A stretch of 64,000 nt of DNA from an uncultured Lachnospiraceae bacterium (GCA_947243855.1 CAMXIK010000014.1:1-64000); one strand, 5' to 3'; positions 1 through 8,609 are shown, numbered from the stretch's first letter. Made by a program: numbers and translations. Notes: generated by a model from the sequence alone, not told the origin.

Positions 1-54
1 TGTGGTTTTATCTTACATCAGTCCGGAGGTTTACACAAACTTTGGGACAGTCCC
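1..54 (-). mobile_element. End of an IS256-family element, cut by the window edge
   Basis: These 54 bases match positions 5616-5669, the transposase-proximal end of the IS256-like element further right, at 52 of 54 positions. The terminal inverted repeat reads GTTTACACAAACTTT followed by GGGACAGTCCC, so the element boundary is near base 54. The rest of this copy lies left of the window. Orientation is the same as in the second copy. Confidence 0.8.
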
Positions 55-385
55 ACAACAATACTATAAAACAAATAATATTGAGCACTATTTGATCATA
101 TATAAAAATCAAGACCAATGCAGGGATCGTAAATAATAACCCTAAAAACAAATCATCCTTACCTTTAATTTTTTCACCATTTATTTTTCCAATTTCTATA
201 CAGGTTCCGCCTGTGCCAACTATCAATAACAAAATTGATATAATTCTATCCGCTATTATCCAATGAAAAATATTAATATAATATACTAACCCCGCCAACA
301 ATACAAACGATATTCCTAATGCAAATCCGGCAATACTACTATCAATTTCTTTAGAAAACACAACTTTTTTATCTTTATCCATCAT
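8..385 (-). CDS. Small membrane protein, C-terminus replaced by IS sequence
   Basis: I do not recognise the family. The 125-aa reading frame begins with a charged stretch and then has about four hydrophobic segments (near residues 18-37, 43-62, 81-97 and 99-110). Its last 15 or so residues (from DCPKVCVN) are encoded by the IS256 terminal repeat, so the natural C-terminus has been lost and the insertion supplies the stop. The start ATG lies 3 bases after the stop of the upstream gene, so the two were probably one operon. Either of two adjacent ATG codons (385 or 382) could start it. Function unknown; the truncated product may be non-functional. Confidence 0.55.
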   Translation of the reverse strand: MMDKDKKVVFSKEIDSSIAGFALGISFVLLAGLVYYINIFHWIIADRIISILLLIVGTGGTCIEIGKINGEKIKGKDDLFLGLLFTIPALVLIFIYDQIVLNIICFIVLLWDCPKVCVNLRTDVR

Positions 386-388
386 TTT

Positions 389-1060
389 CTACAATCTCTT
401 AAATAAATCTCTTATCCCTTTTACTAATTTTTCTATCAGTTCTAATAAGCCATTCATACATCTGCTTATTGAATCAGCCAAAACTTCTCCCGGAAGTCTA
501 TAAGCATCAAATAATCCTTGAATCCAATAATTTAATCCCCAAATTACCAACTCAAATCCTTGTCCATTTTCACAAGTATCATTTAGTGCTTTGCTTTGAA
601 TATTATACAGTTCCTGAATTTCTTCACTAACATTTTCTAAATCTGTTTCATCATTAGACATAGCTGTTATTTCATTTATGACCTGTTTATACTCATCTAA
701 TATTCTTTTGGCATCTGCTTCTAATATTTTCTTCCGTTCAATCTTGGAAATTCTCGTTGTTTCCTTCTTTATGTAGTCTAATAATACATCTTTCTCTTTT
801 CTAAGACGTTCTATTTTTTCTTCTTCTGTCTCTGCCTGTTCAATTAATACATCAATTTGAGAAATTTTAGACAATTTCTGCAATGTATCATCTTTTCTCT
901 TCACTGAATATCCAAGCGCTGATAATCCCAAAGGTGCTATTAATACCGATGTCAATCCAAATGGCACAATATATCTATTATCACTGCCCGATTTTATACC
1001 CAAATATATTACTACTCCAATTAGACAAAAGCCTATAACCGCTGATATAATTCTTTTCAT
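389..1060 (-). CDS. Hypothetical membrane-anchored coiled-coil protein
   Basis: A 223-aa protein with two N-terminal hydrophobic segments (about residues 4-21 and 31-50). A long charged heptad-like region follows (about 55-135, rich in E, K, I and L), then a C-terminal amphipathic part ending in LFKRL. The start is supported by AGGAG 7 bases upstream of ATG. It is the first gene of a two-gene unit with the IS-truncated membrane protein downstream. I recognise no catalytic motif. Low GC and position next to mobile elements suggest accessory DNA. Confidence 0.6.
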   Translation of the reverse strand: MKRIISAVIGFCLIGVVIYLGIKSGSDNRYIVPFGLTSVLIAPLGLSALGYSVKRKDDTLQKLSKISQIDVLIEQAETEEEKIERLRKEKDVLLDYIKKETTRISKIERKKILEADAKRILDEYKQVINEITAMSNDETDLENVSEEIQELYNIQSKALNDTCENGQGFELVIWGLNYWIQGLFDAYRLPGEVLADSISRCMNGLLELIEKLVKGIRDLFKRL

Positions 1061-1144
1061 CGTTAATCTCCTAATAAATTACTATAATTATATTCCGATT
1101 ATAAACATCTATCAACATTCAATATTTTTGACTTGCACCTCCAC

Positions 1145-2046
1145 CTAAAAAGCTTTGTCTCCACCTTTAACCACAAGGCTTTCATCCACGCCGCCATTGA
1201 TTAGTTTTGTTGCATATGTTTTCCTTGCTTTGTGCATAGACCGTTCCTTAATACCGACATATCTGCATATCTTAACAAGCTTTAACTAAACGCCTTTTTC
1301 TTGATCCATTTTCCGTCACTCATAAATATATATTCGCCAAACGGATTAAGTTTCCTAATCTCTTTTAGAATACGCTGTGCATCAGAATTGAGAGTAATAT
1401 CCCGATTTCCCGCTTCCGTCTTGGGAGACCCACGGACTTCAAATACATATTTCCCACCTTCACCATGGTATCTCACCTCTGTACGCCTGATACACAACTT
1501 GTTCCCTTTAATATCAGAATATTTGAGTGTACAAAGTTCACCAACACGCACGCCAGTCTGAAAAGCAAGCAGAATCCCATAATTGACCAGAGATATATTC
1601 TCTCCTATGTAAGCGAATATTTTTTCAACCTCTGCATCTGTAAAAACTGATTCTTCATCTTTAACGGTCCTTTTGGAAAAACATTTCTTCGGCAAATCTA
1701 AGTCTCCCATAAACTGAGTGATACTAATCTCTGTGTACTTCCGTTTCTTCGCATACTTAAATATGCCGATAATTAACAATCGTAAACCGCCATAAGCCTT
1801 ATTCGATAAGCTTTGCTTCCTAATCGTTTCACGGATAAACAGTTCCAGATCATCTTCGGTTATCTTTCTAATATCCTTATTCGCAAAATCAGAATGGTCA
1901 AAAAATCTGTAAAAATCCGTTGTATATCGATCAAATGTCTGCTTTTGGATTTCACCATACTCAAGTTTTTGGAATGCCCACTCTTGAAACAGATCTTCTA
2001 GCAGGACTTCCTGATTGTTTTTATAATAAATACATATATGAATTTC
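1145..2046 (-). pseudogene. Tyrosine recombinase (integrase) remnant
   Basis: Joined across frames this reads as a site-specific integrase. There is an N-terminal SAM-like segment (EDLFQEWAFQKLEYGE, then a D-R-Y-T-T-D-F motif), then the catalytic domain with box I (LLAFQTGVRVGELCTLKYSDI) and, after a frame change near 1285, the box II signature H-K-A-R-K-T-Y-A-T. The long open part is 1282-1779; a TAA ends it just before box II continues in another frame. The continuation stops at 1145 before the catalytic tyrosine. No convincing start codon lies before an in-frame stop at 2047-2049. The enzyme is therefore inactive: frameshifted and missing its C-terminus. It is probably the old integrase of the surrounding element. 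Confidence 0.75.
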
Positions 2047-2400
2047 TTAACGAGAAAGCATTTTGATAATAATAAGCGGCCGTTAACCATTTCCGAAAAG
2101 GCAAATATATCAAAAAGCAAAAACAATTTACGTTTAGATATATATGACTATTTTAAGGATATTGCAACCGCTTCTAATTCATATATACATCCAGATATCT
2201 TTGTTACAGATAATTGTGATCGAAAAACGTTATTAAAATCGCTTATTATTTGTGATTGCCGATTACTAATGTATGCCTTTGAATTGTTAAACAATCTTGT
2301 CAAATGTCAAAATGCACCGTATATATCAATAATTAATCCTTATGCTGAATACACCAAACTTTGTAATTGCATATTTGCAGTTTGTTGGATTAATTTATAA
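2038..2400 (+). CDS. Hypothetical protein, possibly a HEPN-like fragment
   Basis: A 120-aa frame that starts inside the edge of the integrase remnant and has no clear ribosome-binding site, so the true N-terminus is probably missing. Composition is protein-like (YDYFKDIATASNSYIHPDIF, then a hydrophobic helix LLMYAFELLNNLV). The arrangement of an S-x-Y-x-H-P motif followed by a long helix recalls HEPN-type helical proteins, but this is only a resemblance. It is probably the C-terminal part of a gene whose front was lost in a rearrangement with the integrase. Confidence 0.3.
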   Translation: MNFLTRKHFDNNKRPLTISEKANISKSKNNLRLDIYDYFKDIATASNSYIHPDIFVTDNCDRKTLLKSLIICDCRLLMYAFELLNNLVKCQNAPYISIINPYAEYTKLCNCIFAVCWINL

Positions 2401-2424
2401 CTATATTGATAAGAATATGAAATA

Positions 2425-2613
2425 TTAAATTCCCCACAATTCTTTTAATTTGTTCAAATATTGCATCGCCTCATTGTCGCCTGTTTTGACATTATCAGGA
2501 TGATAAATTTTCATTAAATCTTTGTGGAACTTTCTAACATAAAATTCTGCTTTATCCAGTTTGGCAAAATTATGAAATTCTTGGATATCTTTTAAAGCTT
2601 CATTCAATTTCAC
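2425..2613 (-). CDS. Mini J-domain-like protein
   Basis: A 62-aa protein with the hallmark of DnaJ J-domains: a basic helix (RKFHKDLMKIY) followed by the invariant H38-P39-D40 loop and a following helix (EAMQYLNKLKEL). Length equals little more than one J-domain, and no other domain follows. The start is GTG at 2613, overlapping the upstream stop by 4 bases (GTGA), so it is translationally coupled to the broken ParB-like gene. J-domains stimulate Hsp70 ATPases; mobile elements sometimes carry minimal versions, but the partner here is unknown. Confidence 0.5.
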   Translation of the reverse strand: MKLNEALKDIQEFHNFAKLDKAEFYVRKFHKDLMKIYHPDNVKTGDNEAMQYLNKLKELWGI

Positions 2614-3350
2614 ATTATCTTTTTTGTCTTTTCTTCAAATTTATTATTTTCATCGACTACTTCTTTATGTGCCACATCCCAAGCCATTTCAAAATCTTTT
2701 AAATATTTTTCTGGTATATTTCTTACATCAAATCCATTTGGTCTTTCATCAAAATAGCAGTTACCTTCATATAAAATTTCTTCCTTATCAGCAAACTCTA
2801 TATAAAATTGACACTCCCACATAAAGGGGCTCATGCTTCTTTGGTTAAATCTGTATTTTACTGTAGAAGAAATATCTAACGATTCAAATAAAGACCTTCT
2901 TCTACACATTAATATTTCTCTTTCAGTTTTTAAAGAAGAAATTTCTCTGTCAATCTGATTCATACGATTATCAAATTCAAGAATTTTTTGTTCTGGTTTG
3001 ATTGATTCCTTTTCTGTTGGTTTCAGATTCTTAACCATTTGATAGGCTTAATCTATTGACATCTCTTTATCATGCAACTGTTGATTTATTTCTTTGCTCC
3101 CATGCTTTTTTATATAGTCCAATTTATAATAACTACCAACAGAAACACCCGTTGCTTTTGCCATTTCTTTTTGAACATTAAGCTCTTTCAAATTTGATTG
3201 ACCTTTTCCACCAGAAGATTGATTCTCTTTTGCTCTCTTTTGAAACATATCTTTAAACTTTTGGACTATATCATATTTTTCTTCTGGTGATAAAACTGGT
3301 AATAAATCTTTAAACTCTTTATCAACTTTTAAATCCTTTATATCTTTGTA
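2610..3350 (-). pseudogene. ParB-like partition/replication-associated protein, interrupted by a stop codon
   Basis: One continuous reading frame from 3350 to 2610 is broken by a single TAA at 3048-3050. Before the stop the sequence has a ParB/Spo0J-type helix-turn-helix region (VQKEMAKATGVSVGSYYKLDYI, then a K-E-I-N-Q-Q-L-H stretch ending E-M-S-I-D). After the stop it resumes in the same frame with AYQMVKNLKP, exactly where homologous proteins continue with K-A-Y. The frame is preceded by a TGA at 3351-3353, so the nuclease-like N-terminal domain is missing as well. The downstream part (142 aa from an internal ATG at 3038) has no ribosome-binding site. I read this as a decayed gene rather than two genes. 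Confidence 0.6.
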
Positions 3351-3394
3351 TCACATATTTTTTATTTCCCCTATCTCAATCAATTTCTCTCTTA

Positions 3395-3423
3395 TTTACT
3401 GCATTCTGCATTTGTGGTATAAT
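3395..3423 (+). promoter_or_regulatory. Sigma-A type promoter of the DUF4062 gene
   Basis: TTTACT at 3395-3400 and an exact TATAAT at 3418-3423 are separated by 17 bases. A TG dinucleotide one base before the TATAAT makes an extended -10. The site lies 32 bases before the ATG at 3455. Confidence 0.6.
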
Positions 3424-3454
3424 TTCCCTAGCATAATTTAAGGGGATGATACTA

Positions 3455-4417
3455 ATGAATAAAAAGTTACAAGTTTTTGTTTCGTCTACATATACTGATC
3501 TCATTGAAGAACGCCAGGCAGCCGTACAAGCCATTCTTGACGCTGGTCACATTCCTGCTGGTATGGAATTATTTAAGGCGGGAAATGAGTCTCAATTAAA
3601 GACAATATATAAATGGATTGATGAATCTGATGTATATATGCTTATTTTGGGTGGACGTTATGGCTCTATTGAAGAAAAATCTGGTCTAAGCTATACTCAG
3701 CTTGAATATGAATACGCTGTATCCCAAAATATTCCTGTATTTGCTCTTGTACTAAGTGAATCATTTTTAATTCGAAAAATCAATTCTTTTAAATTATCTG
3801 ATGTTATGGAACAAAAAGAATCTAGCAAATATCAAGCTTTTAAATCGTCTGTTATGTCTAAAATCATCCGAGAAGTCGATGATTGCAAAGACATTATAAT
3901 ACAAGTACATGCAACACTTAACGAATTTATGCGTGAATATGATCTTACCGGATGGGTGCGCAACTGTAATGAGAATGATATACTTCAACTCTCAAAGGAT
4001 AATAATTCCTTAATTAAGGAAAACGCTTCACTTAACAAACAAATTCAAAAACTCCAAGAACAATTAAAATCCAAATCAAATGAGCATTTTGGAAACTTTA
4101 CTTTTGGTGAACTTGTAAATATATTCAAAAATAAAGAATTTGATTTGCCTGAAGATTACTTTCCTGATATTGATGGATCATTAAACGCATTTGATTTTTT
4201 TAAAAACAATTTTAATTTATTTGCCACAGGCATTTCAAATTATAAAGCCAATACCGCAAAAAACAAATATATATATTTTAATATTGCCCCCTACTATATA
4301 AGTTTTAATTTTCTTGAAAGAGTAAAATTACCCAATTCCATACAAAGAATTCAAACCACAAAGCTAGGTTCCTCATTTTATGCTATGATTGAAGCTAAAA
4401 ATATATCAAATGAATAA
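3455..4417 (+). CDS. DUF4062 domain protein (putative defence or signalling protein)
   Basis: About 320 aa. The N-terminal half matches the DUF4062 pattern: KLQVFVSSTYTDLIEERQ, then AGMELF, a D-E-S-D-V-Y segment, GGRYGS, and SYTQLEYEYA. This is a TIR/SEFIR-like fold often found at the front of bacterial NTPase and immune proteins. A coiled coil follows (about residues 185-210, KENASLNKQIQKLQEQLK) and then an unassigned C-terminal domain rich in F, Y and N. I chose ATG 3455 because AAGGGG at 3440-3445 is 9 bases upstream; an ATG at 3446 is too close. It has its own promoter and is the only plus-strand intact gene of this island. What it senses or cleaves cannot be told from sequence. Confidence 0.75.
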   Translation: MNKKLQVFVSSTYTDLIEERQAAVQAILDAGHIPAGMELFKAGNESQLKTIYKWIDESDVYMLILGGRYGSIEEKSGLSYTQLEYEYAVSQNIPVFALVLSESFLIRKINSFKLSDVMEQKESSKYQAFKSSVMSKIIREVDDCKDIIIQVHATLNEFMREYDLTGWVRNCNENDILQLSKDNNSLIKENASLNKQIQKLQEQLKSKSNEHFGNFTFGELVNIFKNKEFDLPEDYFPDIDGSLNAFDFFKNNFNLFATGISNYKANTAKNKYIYFNIAPYYISFNFLERVKLPNSIQRIQTTKLGSSFYAMIEAKNISNE

Positions 4418-4515
4418 TCTATGCTAGTAAAATTACTGACCTATTCGTTTGTATGAGAGAATTTCAAGTTTTATGTAAACTCTAAATCTGATATAAGATA
4501 GTTGAATAGTTACAA

Positions 4516-4547
4516 AAGGGCAGAGCCAGATTTTCAGGTTCTGCCCT
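4516..4547 (-). terminator. Subterminal hairpin of the IS element
   Basis: AAGGGCAGAGCC and GGTTCTGCCCTT form a near-perfect stem of about 12 bp around an AT-rich loop. It lies just after the transposase stop and inside the IS, so it probably ends the transposase transcript or blocks read-through. Confidence 0.5.
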
Positions 4548-4599
4548 TGTCTGTATTATACAAAGATTTTCTGGACTGTAAATGCAGACCTTGGCTCTT

Positions 4600-5590
4600 T
4601 TACAGATTCCGGCCAGAAAGGCGTTCCTCAAAATAAATCTCTAACTGGGAATGGATCTGTCCCCAGTCCTGACGGTGGCCTGTCCATTTCTTCGTTATGT
4701 CCATCATTGCAAGGTACAGCATTTTTAACAGGCTGTCATCCGTCGGAAATACAGTCTTTGATTTTGTCACTTTCCGTAGCTGCCGGTTGAATCCTTCGAT
4801 GGCATTGGTGGTGTAGATAAGGCGCCTTACCACTTCCGGATACTTGAAATAGGTGGACAGGGTTGCCCAGTTGTCATGCCACGATTTGTAGATTTTCGGA
4901 TATTTGGCATCCCACTTATCCCGGAACAGTTCCAGTTCCTGTAAGGCTGTTTCTTCTGCCGGGGCTGCATACACAAGTTTCAGGTCCGCCATCAGTTTCT
5001 TGATATCTTTGTAAGAAACGAACTTTGTAGAATTCCTGATCTGGTGGATGATACACTGTTGGATTTCAGTCTTTGGGTATACTGCCTCTATGGCCTGCGG
5101 GAATCCTGTAAGCCCGTCCACACAGGCAATCAGGATATCTTCCACGCCCCGGTTCTTAAGGCTGTTCCTGCCATTCCTTTACGATGGGAAGGATCTTATC
5201 TGTGATCCGGCTGATGGTACTGTCGGAAATATCGATATCATAGAGTTCTTTCATATGGGACTCTATATCCCCGGTGGTCATGCCTTTTGCATACATGGAG
5301 AGGCTCTTTTCCTCCATGTCATGTGTGACGATGTTCTGGTACTTTTTGATGAGCTGCGGCTCATAGTCGCCGTTGCAGTCACGGGGGACAGCCATTTCCA
5401 TGTCCCCGTAACTGGTGTGCATGGTCTTTGTGGAATGGCCGTTCCTGCTGTTATCAGTATCCTTGTTCCTGTAGTCATACTTTAAGTAGCCAAGCTCCTG
5501 ATCCAGTACGCCTTCTAAAAGGACGGACATCATGTCACGCATGGCTGCTTTCTGTGGGCTTTCTTTTCTTCTTGCCATCGAAGACGGCAA
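4600..5590 (-). pseudogene. IS256-family (mutator) transposase with internal deletion
   Basis: Two collinear pieces belong to one transposase. The upstream piece (5156-5590) runs from MARRKESPQKAAMR through SYGDMEMAVPRD and SMYAKGMTTGDI to KEWQEQP and a stop. The downstream piece (4600-5145) runs from VEDILIACVDGLTGFPQAIE through TTNAIEGFNRQLRKV to the C-terminus. In intact family members roughly 70 residues separate these pieces, including the first catalytic Asp of the DDE triad; here they are joined directly with a frame change. The second Asp (CVDGLTG) and the Glu (NAIEGF) remain. The N-terminus also looks shorter than usual. The protein cannot be an active transposase. Confidence 0.85.
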
Positions 5591-5669
5591 GGAAATATAT
5601 AATACCTCCAGACTGTGTGGTTTTATCTTACATCAGTCCGGAGGTTTACACAAACTTTCGGATAGTCCC

Positions 5670-5850
5670 TTGTTAAAAAGTATAACCCATAATTTGTCTA
5701 AAAATCTAATGTAAATATTAGAATTTCAGACACAACACCATTCCCATTACCAACTTATCACCTACAACTATTCCACTCAGAATTTAGAGATACACCATTG
5801 ATTACAGAGCAAGAATATAAATTCAGAAAATAGTTATTTCATGCCAAAAT
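5670..5850. other. AT-rich spacer without recognisable gene
   Basis: Between the IS and the next gene there is only AT-rich sequence with stops in all frames and a short AATCTAATGTAAATATTAGA inverted repeat. No gene or RNA is apparent. Confidence 0.4.
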
Positions 5851-6258
5851 CTATATTATTTTCACTTCAATTCTATATCTACAATCTTCCCTTTTAGCAT
5901 AAATTGCAGCTGTTGAAAAGTGTTTAGATTGTGCAAATTTAGGAATTCTTGCCCTTTCACTTAGTCCACCATCTATGGGTATATATCCAAACTGAGCCAT
6001 CACAAATTTTATCATTCTTCCTACATTTTGACGATGAACGGCATTTTGATTTTTTCCTTTATGGTGTAATGGCGATAATTTTGTATTTTCAAACCTATTT
6101 TCCAATTCATTTACAATTGGTGTGATTGCAGGTAATCCCATTTCAGAAGCAACTATCATTTTATTAACCGATTCTGGTAAAGATAAAAAATCCATAATTG
6201 CTCTAGTGTCAATATTATCAATAATACTTCCTACAAAATATTCATCTGTTATACCCAT
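5851..6258 (-). CDS. Hypothetical protein, 135 aa
   Basis: A soluble protein with no family I recognise. Visible features are a helical N-terminal half (IMDFLSLPESVNKMIVASEMGLP) and a basic, His/Asn-rich middle (HHKGKNQNAVHRQNVGRMIKF). The C-terminal part (YAKREDCRYRIEVKII) ends in a probable beta strand. The basic segment would fit nucleic-acid binding, which is only a guess. The start is well supported by GAAGGAG 6 bases before ATG. It stands alone within the mobile island. Confidence 0.6.
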   Translation of the reverse strand: MGITDEYFVGSIIDNIDTRAIMDFLSLPESVNKMIVASEMGLPAITPIVNELENRFENTKLSPLHHKGKNQNAVHRQNVGRMIKFVMAQFGYIPIDGGLSERARIPKFAQSKHFSTAAIYAKREDCRYRIEVKII

Positions 6259-6437
6259 ATAATACTCCTTCTCGCTTTTAACTGCTCAAATTGTTTAGTT
6301 ACTATAATAATGTAACAAATTGTTCAGTTAAATGCAAGTAAAAATTAAAAATTTATTTTCTTTCATAATAAACTCGAATAAAATTTCACATTCATAGCAC
6401 CACTAACAGATATACAAAATTAATGAACAACTTCTCC

Positions 6438-6974
6438 CTAACTCTTATCATATTGATTGCTATGATATTCTCCGAGATAACCAATATTACAACATTCTAT
6501 TTTAATTCCATCCTCCTCAAATCCAAGTTTTTCTGGATTTATTAGGAAATCGGAAATTTTTTCGTCAATTTCATTGAATTCATTGTTTATTTCACTAATT
6601 ACAATCTTAGTGTCATACCTAAATTTTCTGTCAATACAATTGCCATTTGCTACATGTACTTTCTTAATGAAATTTTTATTATTAATATCTTGTATTTTAT
6701 CAATAATCTTTTTTGCCAACTGATTCTCCAAATGGTTTGCTTCGCTTGGTGAAACACCATTATTGTTGATCTTAAACCAGTAAAATCTAAATCCTTTTAT
6801 TGATTTATTCATTTTAGACCATATTGGCAGTTTTCTTTTTGTTGAAGTTCTTCTCCAATGAACTAACATTCTTTTTTCAAAGTCTTCCGTAGTTCCGACA
6901 TAGTAGTGACCAGAGTATTTATATCTCAATGCATATAAATTAACCTTCTTTTCTTCACCAGACAACTTATTCAC
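6438..6974 (-). CDS. GIY-YIG-like nuclease domain protein
   Basis: 178 aa. The N-terminal 40 residues resemble a GIY-YIG nuclease core: NLYALRYKYSGHYYVGTTED with the Y...YVG pair, followed by the conserved arginine in FEKRMLVHW. A glutamate candidate for metal binding is E in SEANHLENQLAKK. The remaining C-terminal part is acidic and unassigned. GTG at 6974 is the only in-frame start near the domain and its ribosome-binding site is weak (GATGGG), so the start is uncertain. Such proteins are common in phage and integrative elements; substrate unknown. Confidence 0.5.
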   Translation of the reverse strand: MNKLSGEEKKVNLYALRYKYSGHYYVGTTEDFEKRMLVHWRRTSTKRKLPIWSKMNKSIKGFRFYWFKINNNGVSPSEANHLENQLAKKIIDKIQDINNKNFIKKVHVANGNCIDRKFRYDTKIVISEINNEFNEIDEKISDFLINPEKLGFEEDGIKIECCNIGYLGEYHSNQYDKS

Positions 6975-7093
6975 CCCATCAAACTAGAATTCTATATCTC
7001 ATTTCCTTCTTAACAACAGCATTTAGCCTGCAAAATAAATATTAACATTATATTACTACAATCCGACATCATTTTCCATAACTTTACAACAAT

Positions 7094-7136
7094 CGTAAAA
7101 AAATAAGGCATACCAGACTTTTACATCCAGTATGCC
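7094..7136 (-). terminator. Rho-independent terminator after the coiled-coil gene
   Basis: On the minus strand GGCATAC and GTATGCC form a stem around a 16-base loop, immediately followed by TTATTTTTTTACG. It lies 16 bases after the stop of the gene ending at 7152. Confidence 0.75.
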
Positions 7137-7151
7137 CTACACATCCACCAC

Positions 7152-7622
7152 TTACTTACAACCCATCGTCTTAATGTACACTTCAGCCATATGTGGATCA
7201 ATATTCGCCAGTCTCTCCACCCGCTGATAGAAATCTGCTTTTTCAGCTTCTTCCTTTTTCTTCCACGCAATCACTTTCTGCTCTGCCTCTTTCTTTTTCA
7301 GAAAATCATTGATATAAGCGGTATGCTTATCCTGACGTTCCTGCAATTCTGCCCGCTCGCGTTCAATGCGTTCCTGTCTCCGCTGATTATTCCGCTCATA
7401 TTCATCTGCCCTCTGCTGTCTTATATTCTGACAGGCATTGCTGACATTAAGGATATCATTGAGAATCGTATCATCTGGCTTCTCTTTATCAAGCAGACCG
7501 CCGTATTTATCCTTTTCTGCCTGTTCACGTTCCTGTTTTACCCTAAAATCCACATGGGCATCATCCATATATTTATCCAGTAGATGTCCATATTTATTCT
7601 GTTTATCATTATTTGTATTCAT
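7152..7622 (-). CDS. Highly charged coiled-coil protein, 156 aa
   Basis: Two short repeats near the N-terminus (KYGHLLDKYMDD and KYGGLLDKEKPDD) precede a long helical region (about residues 60-140) made almost entirely of E, R, Q and K with heptad character. No enzymatic motif is visible. GGAGG stands 10 bases upstream of the ATG. It follows the HNH/AP2-like gene by 21 bases and is followed by a terminator, so these two form a unit. Function unknown; a phage-like accessory role is possible. Confidence 0.6.
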   Translation of the reverse strand: MNTNNDKQNKYGHLLDKYMDDAHVDFRVKQEREQAEKDKYGGLLDKEKPDDTILNDILNVSNACQNIRQQRADEYERNNQRRQERIERERAELQERQDKHTAYINDFLKKKEAEQKVIAWKKKEEAEKADFYQRVERLANIDPHMAEVYIKTMGCK

Positions 7623-7643
7623 ATTGTAAATTCCTCCATAAAT

Positions 7644-8609
7644 TTAATCATCAATTTCAACTTTCCAGTTAATCATTGCTTTATATAAGTTGTCTGGAAT
7701 CTTCCCCTTATATCTGTCTGCTACAACGATAATAAGAGCTTCTTTATGTTTCTTATACTCCATAAACGCTTTTTGGGGAGTATTATAAACACCTAATTTT
7801 ACAGATTTACCGTCAACATTTAATGCCGCACGATATTTACCTTTATCAAAACTTACTCCGACTGGATATTTGCCACGTTTTCTTTTACAATTCAGCAAAA
7901 GGGTATTGATTGTATGTGGAACAAATATGCATGTTTCAGGACTGTACACCTTATTGCCTTTGCACAAAATATCCTTATCCAAATCCATCTGCTCATTGCC
8001 AATCATATAATAATTCTCTTCCGCCCATTTATAGAACCGTTCTTTATCCTCTAACCAGTAATCACAAATGGTACAGCCTATATACTCTGGAAATCTTTTA
8101 TGTAATTTCTCGTTGTAACAACGTGAATACATGTCATTCCATAACCTTCTTGCTTTCATGCGGTTGTTATTCAGGAACGGTATATACTTCTGCTCTCTGC
8201 CTAAATCATCTACACTGATCTTTCCATTCCTTAGATTATAAAATTCCCTATCAGACACATAAATCAGATTATTATATTTGCTATTAGAACTATCACTGTC
8301 AATATGATATACCTTGTTTTTACCCTTTACTGGCTCTAAAAATGTCTGTGCCACCAAATTATCTGCATATACATCTCTTTTATATTCCACTCCGCTTTCA
8401 TCTTCATAGAATACCTTCCAATGAACCCTATCTCTTGATTTTGCCAATGTTTCATTATGTACATAGATTTTGCCCTTAATATTATTGGCTAACCTTTCCT
8501 CAGATGAAATATAATAATGCTTTGTTCCGTCTATCAGCATGAATGTTTCAAGTTTGTTTAATGGCTTTATGCCTGTACGCTTTAAATCTAATATGTTTAT
8601 TTCCTGCAT
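7644..8609 (-). CDS. HNH/AP2-type homing-endonuclease-like protein
   Basis: 321 aa. The N-terminal third contains an HNH-like core: VYHIDSDSSNSKYNNLIYVS matches the H-x-D-x-D...N-NL pattern of phage HNH proteins. The C-terminal part (YPVGVSFDKGKYRAALN to LGVYNTPQKAFMEYKKHKE) is an AP2-like DNA-binding module, with DRYKGKIPDNLYKAM at the end as in many phage AP2 proteins. A Cys pair (GCTICDYW) may help bind metal. The Shine-Dalgarno (AAGGGAG) is 14 bases away, longer than usual. Genes of this type are typical freestanding elements in phages and integrative elements; DNA nicking or cleavage is expected but unproven. Confidence 0.7.
   Translation of the reverse strand: MQEINILDLKRTGIKPLNKLETFMLIDGTKHYYISSEERLANNIKGKIYVHNETLAKSRDRVHWKVFYEDESGVEYKRDVYADNLVAQTFLEPVKGKNKVYHIDSDSSNSKYNNLIYVSDREFYNLRNGKISVDDLGREQKYIPFLNNNRMKARRLWNDMYSRCYNEKLHKRFPEYIGCTICDYWLEDKERFYKWAEENYYMIGNEQMDLDKDILCKGNKVYSPETCIFVPHTINTLLLNCKRKRGKYPVGVSFDKGKYRAALNVDGKSVKLGVYNTPQKAFMEYKKHKEALIIVVADRYKGKIPDNLYKAMINWKVEIDD

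Larger units (their letters stand above)
4455..5669 (-). mobile_element. IS256-family insertion sequence, defective
   Basis: The element is bounded by imperfect inverted repeats of about 26 bases: the right end reads inward GGGACTATCCG then AAAGTTTGTGTAAAC, the left end ends in GTTTTATGTAAAC at 4480. It contains one transposase gene, which is broken. I could not see a clear 8-9 bp target duplication next to either end, so the boundaries are approximate or flanks have been rearranged. A second copy ends at base 54 in the same orientation. Confidence 0.75.

Noticed and set aside
2610..3038. Independent 142-aa gene
   Set aside because: In frame with the upstream ParB-like piece across a single stop codon and without its own ribosome-binding site; treated as part of a pseudogene.
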